DNA of 64,000 nt, taken from the NCBI GenBank assembly GCA_033675265.1, contig JAUJYZ010001164.1, positions 32,186-96,185 of the forward strand, in the 5' to 3' direction. The notes under the pieces were generated by a model. The model worked only from the letters and a program-made list of their open reading frames with translations, was not told the DNA's origin and did not search any database. Source of the stretch: Actinostola sp. cb2023. Lineage: Eukaryota; Cnidaria; Anthozoa; Actiniaria; Actinostolidae. The position numbers and the translations under genes are program-made. Shown here one piece after another: positions 55,445 to 64,000 of this stretch. Every line of letters begins with the position of its first letter. Positions within the stretch are counted from its first letter, which is position 1.

Positions 55445-55944
55445 ACACAAATACTAATTCAACTATTCTGCCTTTCGACGGTGTATTCAAAATTATCATT
55501 GTAAGCCGTGTTTGTGAATGCCAGCCGATATTCAAACGGCACTATTTTCACTAAAACTGCTGCCAAGCGTTTTTCCCTTGTACGATTTTTTTTTAACTTC
55601 GTAAATGGCCTTTTGAAGTCCCTAGTAATGTTCTGACGAGGTAAGAAGAAAATTGATCGAGCCGAAATCATCAGTTCATATTTTTGTTGTCAAAATTTGG
55701 ACCTTTCGGTTGTTACGTGATTTCGGCTCGATCAATTTCCTTCTTACCTCGTCAGAACATCACTACGGACCTCAAAAGGCCATTTACGAAGTTTAAAAAA
55801 AATCGTACGAGGGAAAAACGCTTTGCAGCAGTTTTAGTGAAAATAGTGTAGTTTGAATATCGGCTGGCATTCACAAACACGGCTTACAATGATAATCTTG
55901 AATACACCGTCCAAAGGCAGAATAGTTGAATTAGTAATTGTGTT
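55445..55944. mobile_element. 500-bp foldback element
   Basis: acacaaatactaattcaact at 55,445 is mirrored at 55,944, and arms of about 215 bp continue through ccagccgatattcaaac, aacttcgtaaatggcc and gatcgagccgaaatca to a loop near 55,690. The counterpart position at 62,790 lacks it. Small open frames in it are not genes. Confidence 0.8.
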
Positions 55945-57039
55945 AGTCCTATTTTGAGCTTGCAAAGTCGTAGTCGAAGTGTTTATGAGTAATTTGAATC
56001 CAATTAGAAACCCATGGCTTAATTGTAAAGGTCACGGCGAGTCGCTGAAAATCACTAAATTTCGCCTTCTCAAAATTCTTGTTTTGGAGCAGTTTTTCAA
56101 AATAAAATTTCCCCTCCCGGGTAAAATTCTATTTTACTTGAAATTTAGATTTTTTGAAAGTAGAAATGCTACTGTAAAAGGGGGTATGAAAATCATTTCC
56201 GGGCTTTTTATCAGCGTTGACAAATAAATTTCTTAAAGTGCCACTAATCACACATCAATCTGTCAACAACTACTAATAGTCGGCACATACTTTGGACCAA
56301 ATAACCGAAAGCTTGGCGATTTTTTCTATTTTTCTTTGGTATTCAGTTGTAAACAACAGTTGTATTTAGCTGACCTGAAATATCAGGTTCATAAATGTCA
56401 TAAATATATCAGTGAGTCTAACCTCTTGTTGACGTGCAAGATCAGTTAACATAGATTACCTAAGTACTCAACTTGCAGCTATTGAAAACCTCTCATGAAT
56501 ATAATTATTTTGCAATTGAGCTTTGCAAGCGTTGGTTGTGATCCCCTTCTGAAGAAATGCGTAAAAAGAAATCGACATTTTGCCGTGTATCATCTTGTCA
56601 TCTTGGGTTGAGAAAGTTAATTTATGCAATTAGTGCGGGGAGTTTTCTGTCTGTACAAACTTCTGTAGGTTCAGTTCCATAATTTTCTCAAGAGAAAGTA
56701 CTAGAGTTCTTCATAGTTTTGATAGTGGATCAGCGCTTTACCGTGGTATAGTAAATGAAACTGCTCAATTGTTCCTTTCAAAGGCTGGCCTGGAGGGCTT
56801 TTTTCGAAAAAACGAGACTTCCAGACCCGAAAATTGTGACCGAAATTTTGCGAGACTCTGACTTTTTGTGGACACCATTCGACACCCCTAGTTGTTGTTC
56901 ATGCGGAGAAAGACGTTTCGGGACACACTCGCAGTGTTGCAGAAGTAGAGTTCACTGAGAACATTGCAAACATTTCCTTGATAAGTCTAGATATACCACC
57001 GGTATGCTGTCCACCTCTCTGTAACGGCCTACATTTAAT

Positions 57040-58245
57040 GTTATTGAAACCTCTACAACGGCCAGCTCTGCACAACGTCCACCTCTACACAACAGCCCTC
57101 TCTACACATGGGCCACCTCTACAGAACGGCAAACTTCTGCTCAACGACCACACCTACACAACCGCCACATCTGCAGAACGGCCACCTCTGCACAGCGGCC
57201 ACCTGAACACCAGTGCACAGCGCCCACTTCTGCACAATGCCCACTTCTGCACAACGACCATCTATACACAACCGCCACCTCTACACTACGGCCACCTCTG
57301 CACAACGGCCACCCGTCCACCAGTGCACAACGCCTACTTCTGCACAACGACCATCTCTGCACAGCGGCCACCTGAACACCAGTGCACAGCGCCCACTTCT
57401 GCACAATGCCCACTTCTGCACAACGACCATCTATACACAACCGCCACCTCTAAACTACGGCCACCTCTGCACAACGGCCACCCGTCCACCAGTGCACAAC
57501 GCCTACTTCTGCACAACGACCATCTCTACACAATGGCCACATCTATACAACGACCGCCTCTACACAACGACCGACTTCTGCAGAACGACCATCTCTACAC
57601 AACGGCCACATCTACACAACGGCCACCTCTACACAACGGCCACATCTACACAACGACCACCTCTACACAACGACCGACTTCTGCAGAACGACCATCTCTA
57701 CACAGCCACCTCTACACAACGGCCACCTCTACACAACGGCCACCTCTACACAACGGCCACCTCTACACAACGGCTACACCTCTACACAACGGCCACCTCT
57801 ACACAACGGCCACCTCTACACAACGACCGAATTCTGCAGAACGACCATCTCTACACAACGGCCACCTCTACACAACGGCCACCTCTACACAACGGCCACC
57901 TCTACACAACGACCACCCGTCCACCAGTGCACAACGACCACTTCTGCACAACGCCCACTTCTGCACATAGACCACCTCTACACAACGGCCGGCCACCTCT
58001 GCACAACGGCCACCCGTCCACCAGTGCACAACGGTCACCTCCACAGAACGGCCACCTCTACACAACGCCCACCTCTACACAATGCCCACCTCTGCACAAC
58101 GGCCATCTCTACACAACGGCCACCTCTACACAACGGCCACCTCTTCGCAACGGCCACCCGTCCACCAGTGCACAACGACCACTTCTGCACAACGACCACC
58201 TCTACACAACGGCCGGCCGGCCGACCACCTCTCCACAGAACGGCC
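57040..58245 (+). repeat. 18-bp minisatellite (cctctacacaacggccac)n, left arm
   Basis: Some 65 copies of an 18-bp unit, with variants ctgcac, cgaccac, cgcccac and interspersed cgtccaccagtgcac. As 18 is a multiple of 3, frames stay open through it, producing apparent ORFs of 330 and 363 codons (56,978-57,970 and 57,213-58,304) with peptides of the type LHNGHLYTTATSTQRP. There is no reason to think they are genes. Confidence 0.9.
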
Positions 58246-58427
58246 ACCTATGGGGGCCCGTTCTGGTCAAAATTATGTTACTTATATTTTCAAACCAGAA
58301 TTAATATCACTAATGTTAGAAATTATTTTTTGGTCTTTTATAAATAATTATATGTACTCTACGAATTAATTTTACGTGGTGCTACAATTAATTTTATGTG
58401 GTGCTACAATTATTTATACCTTTTTTT

Positions 58428-58555
58428 TGTTCAGTTCTACTTTAATTAATTTTTCCTATGCACGAATTAATTTTTCCTATGCACGAATTAATTTTTCCTA
58501 TGCACGAATTAATTTTTCCTATGCACGAATTAATTTTTTCCTATGCACGAATTAT
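58428..58555 (+). repeat. 21-bp minisatellite (aattaatttttcctatgcacg)n
   Basis: Five to six units of 21 bp in the left arm. The mirrored place (about 59,668-59,738) has three units, so copy number has changed after the palindrome formed. Confidence 0.85.
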
Positions 58556-59030
58556 TTAGCAAATCCCATATGACATTGCGCGCCATTGAGCCACAGGTAG
58601 CCCAAACGTAGAATCAGTGGACCGTGACGTCATTGAATATTCCGTTGGATTTTCGAATGGTCGCAGGAATGAGCTCTTAGAAAGACTTCAAAGGATATGA
58701 GATTCTCAAAAATGTCTTCATATCAGTAGTCTGATAATTAAAGAACACTTTGGTGTAGAAATCTGAGCAAGAAATTGTGTTTTTGAGTGTTTTGAGCGAT
58801 CCGAAAATTTCACCCGTTTCGAGCATACATATAGTTAGGAAAGGTTTGCAACTCCGGCCACCAAATTCGCACGACCACTGTCGCTAAAAAAATAATATCT
58901 CCAAAACTACGCAAGCAACAAATATCGCTTTCCTACCAGACATTCTCAAATAAATGATCTTTATAATGAGCTTTTGTGCAAATTTTTGGGTCCACTATAT
59001 GCCGAGAAATAATTTTTTGAAGTTGGGGAA

Positions 59031-59189
59031 AATGCTATATAATTTGAATTTACTACGGTATGTTTTAGCAGAGGTATATTTCATCTTTCTGATTTTCGAT
59101 GAGTCTTTTGCTTTTAGTTTTTGGTAACAAATCTATCGGTCCCTCCCTTCCTGATGACTGCGGATGGCCACGGCGAACTTTTTCGTAGA
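59031..59189. other. Unique core of palindrome 2
   Basis: About 160 bp with no mirror copy, from aatgctatataatttgaat to the gacttccccaac junction. It would form the loop. Nothing else is recognised. Confidence 0.55.
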
Positions 59190-59933
59190 CTTCCCCAACT
59201 TCAAAAAATTATTTATCGGCATGATAGTGGACCCAAAAATTTGCACAAAAGCTCATTATAAAGATCATTTATTTGAGAATATCTGGTAGGAAAGCGATAT
59301 TTGTTGCTTGCGTAGTTTTGGAGATATTATTTTTTTTAGCGACAGTGGTCGTGCGAATTTGGTGGCCGGAGTTGCAAACCTTTCCTAACTATATGTATGC
59401 TCGAAACGGGTGAAATTTTCGGATCGCTCAAAACCACTCAAAAACACAATTTCTTGCTCAGATTTCTACACCAAAGTGTTCTTTAATTATCAGACTACTG
59501 ATATGAAGACATTTTTGAGAATCTCATATCCTTTGAAGTCTTTCTAAGAGCTCATTCCTGCGACCATTCGAAAATCCAACGGAATATTCAATGACGTCAA
59601 GGTCCACTGATTCTACGTTTGGGCTACCTGTGGCCCAATGGCGCGCAATGTCATATGGGATTTGCTAAATAATTCGTGCATAGGAAAAATTAATTCGTGC
59701 ATAGGAAAAATTAATTCGTGCATAGGAAAAATTAATTAAAGTAGAACTGAACAAAAAAAAGGTATAAATAATTGTAGCACCACATAAAATTAATTGTAGC
59801 ACCACGTAAAATTAATTCGTAGAGTACATATAATTATTTATAAAAGACCAAAAAATAATTCTAACATTAGTGATATTAATTCTGGTTTGAAAAAATAAGT
59901 AACATAATTTTGACCAGAACGGGCCCCCATAGC

Positions 59934-60560
59934 CACCTCTACACAACGCCCCACCTCTACACAACGCCCACCTCTGCACAACGGCCACCTCTACACAACG
60001 GCCACCTCTACACAACGGCAACCTCTACACAATATTAAAAATAGGCCGTTACAAAGAGGTGGACTTAGCCAACTTCCCAAAGAGGAGCGATGAGCTGGAC
60101 AGGGTACGATGCTCCACGTTGAAATATCACGCGTGAATGAGAATAATGAAGCGGCATGCTAAAATGAACTCGACTTGTGAGTCATTGATTGCAACCGACT
60201 GTAAGTGTGTTCCGAAACGTCTTTCTCGCATGAACAACAACTGCTCCAAACGCCTCCAACCAGCTTTTGAAAGGTAGAAATGACCAGTTGCATTTACTAT
60301 ACCACGGTAAAGCGTTGATCCACCATTGTGCAGAGGTGGTCGTTGTGTAGTGGTTGACGTTGTGTAGAGATGGTCTTGCTTTTGTGCAGAGGTGGCCGTT
60401 GTGTAGAGGTGGCCGTTGTGTAGTAGAGGTGGTCGTTGTGTAGAGGTGGCGGTTGTGTAGGTGTGGTCGTTGTGCAGAAGTTGCCGTTCTGTAGAGGTGG
60501 CCCATGTGTAGAGAGGGCTGTTGTGTAGAGGTGGACGTTGTGCAGAGCTGGCCGTTGTAG
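59934..60560. repeat. 18-bp minisatellite remnants in the right arm
   Basis: Two blocks: 59,934-60,030 reads ccacctctacacaac on the plus strand, the same orientation as in the left arm, while 60,320-60,560 reads gttgtgtagaggtgg, the mirrored orientation expected of the palindrome. Between them is 60,040-60,310, a partial second copy of the ccgaaacgtctttct block found at about 60,690. An inversion within the arm would explain this. Confidence 0.8.
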
Positions 60561-61179
60561 AGGTTTTAATAACATTAAATGCAGGCCGTTACAGAGAGGT
60601 GGACAGCATACCGGTGGTATATCTAGACTTATCAAGGAAATGTTTGCAATGTTTTCAGTGAACTCTACTTCTGCAACACTCGGAGTGTGTCCCGAAACGT
60701 CTTTCTCCGCATGAACAACAACTAGGGGTGTCGAAAGGTCCCCGCAAAAAGTCAGAGTCTTGCAAAATTTCGGTCACAATTTTCGGGTCTCGAAGTCTCG
60801 TTTTTTCGAAAAAAGCCCTCCAGGCCAGCTTTTGAAAGGAACAAATGACCAGTTTCATTTACTATACCACGGTAAAGCGCTGATCCACTATCAAAACCAT
60901 GAAGAACTCTAGTACTTTCTCTTGAGAAAATTATGGAACTGAACCTACAGAAGTTTGTACAGACAGACAAACATTATCTGCCAATCATATTTAAAACTCC
61001 CCGCACTAATTGCATAAATTAACTTTCTCAACCCAAGATGACAAGATGATACACGGCAAAATGTCGATTTCTTTTTACACATTTCTTCAGAAGGGGATCA
61101 CAACCAACGCTTGCAAAGCTCAATTGCAAAATAATTATATTCATGAGAGGTTTTCAATAGCTGCAAAGTTGAGTACTTA

Positions 61180-62172
61180 GGGGTGGACCATTAGACTACT
61201 GATGGGGGGGTTGCACGAATCCCAAAATAAATATCGAGCAAGCCTTTCCTAAGGAAAAAAAAATCGCGCAACACATAAAGGAAGGGAAAAAAAATCGAGC
61301 AAGCAATGTAGCCGATTTCAATATATAAATATTAAAAGACGATAAAGATCATTTGATTTTAATAATACACCAGACTCGTTCCTAGTCGTTACTTTAATAC
61401 CGTGGAAAGGGAAGTAAACCGGACCGGAAAGAAACCGGAAAAAAACTGGAAAGTGCGCAAAGGCGCTTGGGAAGGTGGGGCGCAAAGGCGCACGGGAAGG
61501 AAGGAGAATTATGGAATCTTTAAGAAGAGTGAAGGTCGAAACGTGGACATTAGAAGTTGGCTGCCTTCAACTCTCTCCTACATTATTTAAGATACAGCCA
61601 TTCTGGCCATTCTGGCTGCTACGAAATATATCAAATGTATACTACAACGTTTCTGCAATCACTCAATTGCAGAAACGTTGTATAGTACATTTTGTATTTA
61701 TACTGAAATATCTAATAAGATGCAAAATGTTATTCATGCTAAATACAACTGTTTCAACACAAAATAGTGCTGAAAACTATTGTGTTGCCCTTGCTGGATG
61801 CGATACTAATCTAAAATTGATGATTATGATATATTAGAAGATAATAAGTGATGTTTCACACTTTGTATCTCTGTCATTAGACTTGTATCTCATTAGATAT
61901 TTGTATAAATGTATACTTACTTAACAACCTTTTCTGCAATCGAGTGTATATAAAATATATCCACCAGGATATATCCCCTCAAGCTGCTTCTATGTTAATG
62001 CGATATTTTTGTAAGGTAAACTTATAAATTTATAAACTTGAGGAAAAAAAATATCGTGCAAGGTCAAGGTCCTTGAAAAAAAATAACGTGCAGAGCTAGG
62101 AGCAAAGAAAAAAAAATCGAGCAGCCAAAATTCATGCAACCCCCCCATCAATAAATCTAATGGTCCACACCC
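61180..62172. mobile_element. 993-bp TTA-flanked element in the right arm of palindrome 2
   Basis: The inverted ends are GGGGTGGACCATTAGA and the mirror of GGGTGTGGACCATTAGAT, followed inward by gatgggggggttgca. They are flanked by TTA at 61,177-61,179 and 62,173-62,175. The left arm shows the empty site (cctaagtactcaac at about 56,459). TTA target and ends suit PIF/Harbinger. No transposase is seen. Frames at 61,402-61,837 have no recognised similarity. Confidence 0.85.
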
Positions 62173-62697
62173 TTAAGTAATCTATGTTAACTGATCTTGT
62201 TGACCCCGCATGTCAACAAGAGGTTAGACTCACTGATATATTTATGACATTTATGAACCTGATATTTCAGGTCAGCTAAATACAACTGTTGTTTACAACT
62301 GAATACCAAAGAAAAATAGAAAAAATCGCCAAGCTTTCGGTTATTTGGTCCAAAGTATGTGCCGACTATTAGTAGTTGTTGACAGATTGATGTGTGATTA
62401 GTGCATTTTAAGAAATTTATTTGTCAACGCTGATAAAAAGCCCGGAAATGATTTTCATACCCCCTTTTACAGTAGCATTTCTACTTTTCAAAAAATCTAA
62501 ATTTCAAGCTAAAATAGAATTTTACGGGAGGGGAAAACTTTATTTTGAAAAACTGCTCCAAAACAAGAATTTTGAGAAGGCGAAATTTAGTGATTTTCAG
62601 CGACTCGCCGTGACCTTTACAATTAAGCCATGGGTTTCTAATTGGATTCAAATTACTCATAAACACTTCGACTACAACTTTGCAAGCTCAAAATAGG

Positions 62698-63154
62698 ACT
62701 TTAAGGTGGTTCCAGCATAATGAATGACCGGTTTGCCGTATTTTTTAACTCGCTCGCTCCGCGTCAATATTGCTTGGATTTTATTATGCTTGACACAAAT
62801 ACTTAACACAAAAAGTTTCATATCCCAGAATGCATTTCGGTCATGCGTTCGAAAACAGGGATCCTGAAATAGTCGAATTGAAAATCCCCGAATATATCAA
62901 GAAGAGAGATGGAAGTTTGCTGAGCAAGTGGCGTTTGTTTCACAATGATGTATATTGGAAGAAAATCAAAGTCAAATGTCGCACATTGTCATGACGTCAA
63001 AAACGCGCATTTTTGATTTCTATGAAAAACAAACTGCAAAACAAGCTCTTTTTCTAGTGTAATCGATCTAAAAATGACCAATCATGTTTATATAGGTACC
63101 AATAAGCCAGCAATTGCATAATATTTTAAAAATCATCAGAAAAGTCACTTAATA
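62698..63154. other. Non-coding right flank of palindrome 2
   Basis: It contains the direct copy of the 55,361 block (62,703-62,790), about 250 bp of unique sequence, and the outer inverted block 63,045-63,152. No gene is seen. Confidence 0.55.
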
Positions 63155-63564
63155 CACCCTATGCATAAATCGATTTATGTAATTTGCATAAATTTGCAAA
63201 AACTGAAAGAATAACGAGTTAAGTAAAGGTAAAATAAATAGATTGAAAGATCATCCACAGTTTAGTAATTACCCCAAAAGTGCATTAATAAAAATGAAAC
63301 CATCATAAAGTAATAAGCGTTTGAAAGGTGCAAAATACACGGAAACGAGGCTGGTAGGCCCAAAGTCCAGTTTTTCTGGCACAAATCTTTGTAATTTCAA
63401 GTCACTATAACTTTTTCAAGATTTTCGTAGTACAAGCCCTAAAATTTGGTGTGTTCATTTTTGATAACACTCTCTTCAACGAGATGGTCAGATATTGCTG
63501 TAAACATATCCCCAATAACGAAGTGAATGGTGATTTTACGATTCTACCATTTATGCATAGGGTG
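63155..63564. mobile_element. 410-bp TA-flanked MITE
   Basis: The ends CACCCTATGCATAAAT and the inverted TTTATGCATAGGGTG are flanked by TA at 63,153-63,154 and 63,565-63,566. The mirrored site in the left arm (cctaagtgacttttc at about 54,660) is empty, and homology resumes after it (gttttcat). The interior has no coding capacity. Confidence 0.8.
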
Positions 63565-63566
63565 TA

Positions 63567-64000
63567 TATGTCGTTTTCATGGGCAAACCCTTCAATTATC
63601 TTCTGTATCAAGGAATTCCCATGAACCAAAATATCAACACTGATTCTGTTTGATTATTGTCTTTAGTTATCAAGTCCCAAGCTTTCTACATTCGTGTTGT
63701 ATATTGTTGTTTGGATGATATCATAAAATATTAGAAGATGTGGATATTATTTACAATAATTAAATATCATTGAATAAGTTTGTGATATGATTTCATTCAG
63801 AGTAAAGATCGCAAATAATTCTTGTTTGACCAGCATTCATATTTTTAGACACAATGTGATGTGTGAGATGCACCTACCACAAGTGAAAACGATCCAAAAA
63901 ACACTTTACAGTGGTCAAACATGTCCTTTAATACAATGTATATATACACGTCCGGATTGATTTTCGCGCAACTGTTTTAAGTTTTGGAAGAACAGCTATT
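63567..64000. other. Unrecognised AT-rich sequence at the right edge
   Basis: AT-rich DNA, presumably still LARS1 intron. I found no exon, repeat or element in it. Confidence 0.5.

Larger units (their letters stand above)
55949..62697. repeat. Large imperfect palindrome 2
   Basis: Left arm 55,949-59,030 and right arm 59,190-62,697 are inverted copies around a unique core of about 160 bp. Landmarks: gcttgcaaagt at 55,958 with its complement at 62,680; aattttttgaagttgggg at 59,010 with its complement at 59,190. The arms differ in minisatellite length and by a 993-bp insertion in the right arm. No recognisable protein is encoded. Confidence 0.85.

Noticed and set aside
56755..56958. 67-aa ORF (and its mirror at 60,655-60,858) with Cys-rich end
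   Set aside because: It occurs in both palindrome arms with frame-neutral substitutions scattered at all codon positions, and no family is recognised.
56978..58304. Apparent long proteins of 330 and 363 aa
   Set aside because: They come from an 18-bp minisatellite that is a multiple of three; several frames and both strands stay open. There is no start context, domain or splice signal.
61402..61837. ORFs of 62 and 120 aa inside the TTA-flanked element
   Set aside because: Low-complexity Lys/Arg/Gly-rich or AT-rich translation without transposase motifs.
54303..64000. Search for the LARS1 exon preceding exon A
   Set aside because: No minus-strand sequence coding for the expected upstream stretch (DRQTGE-type end) with a donor was found, so it must lie beyond 64,000.

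Overview
This window looks like eukaryotic, metazoan nuclear DNA. It carries a spliced animal-type cytoplasmic leucyl-tRNA synthetase gene (LARS1) with GT-AG introns, decayed Ty3/gypsy retrotransposons, LINE 3' ends, a tRNA-derived SINE, many TIR/foldback elements, a Crypton-like tyrosine recombinase, and several large tandem arrays. The repertoire suggests an early-branching marine invertebrate (sponge- or cnidarian-like), but the species cannot be fixed from the sequence.

Backbone: nine exons of LARS1 lie on the minus strand between 52,989 and 789. They encode a continuous stretch of about 323 codons covering the CP1 editing domain and a little beyond. Earlier exons lie right of the window and later ones left of it. 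Four introns are compact (74-139 bp). The other four are swollen: B-C 19.1 kb, C-D 3.8 kb, E-F 11.2 kb and G-H 16.7 kb. Apart from about 0.8 kb at the left edge and the 11 kb upstream of exon A, nearly everything in the window is intron filling of this one housekeeping gene.

Main discovery: two tandem arrays are made from pieces of LARS1 itself. The 91-bp array (1-788) repeats the last 61 nt of exon I plus the first 30 nt of the following intron. The 44-bp array (1,109-5,068, about 85 copies) repeats the last 27 nt of exon G plus the first nt of the following intron. Each unit therefore carries a copy of the parent exon's 3' end and its 5' splice site, and each array sits on the downstream side of its parent exon. 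A third array, 70 bp x about 270 (33,655-52,669), fills the B-C intron and shows only weak similarity to the end of exon B. A fourth, 74-bp array (18,383-20,415) lies in the E-F intron and has no visible link to an exon.

Mobile elements: intron G-H holds a decayed Ty3/gypsy element (about 5.1-17.7 kb) whose 3' LTR abuts the exon G splice donor. It has been split by a 1.8-kb foldback element, a 1.05-kb TA-flanked element, a 4.9-kb TTAA-flanked giant palindrome, and a 0.5-kb MITE in its LTR. Intron E-F holds nested DNA elements: a Crypton-like recombinase element with 24-bp terminal inverted repeats (21.5-29.3 kb), whose coding sequence is split by a second element with about 480-bp inverted repeats (23.2-28.6 kb). 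That second element encodes a large protein of unrecognised type and is itself hit by a 79-bp MITE with a perfect 9-bp target duplication. Intron C-D holds a second, internally deleted Ty3/gypsy copy.

Right of exon A (53-64 kb) there is no recognisable host exon. It contains foldback MITEs, remnants of recombinase-type ORFs, and a large imperfect palindrome (55.9-62.7 kb) carrying an 18-bp minisatellite and a 21-bp minisatellite, interrupted by a 1-kb TTA-flanked element.
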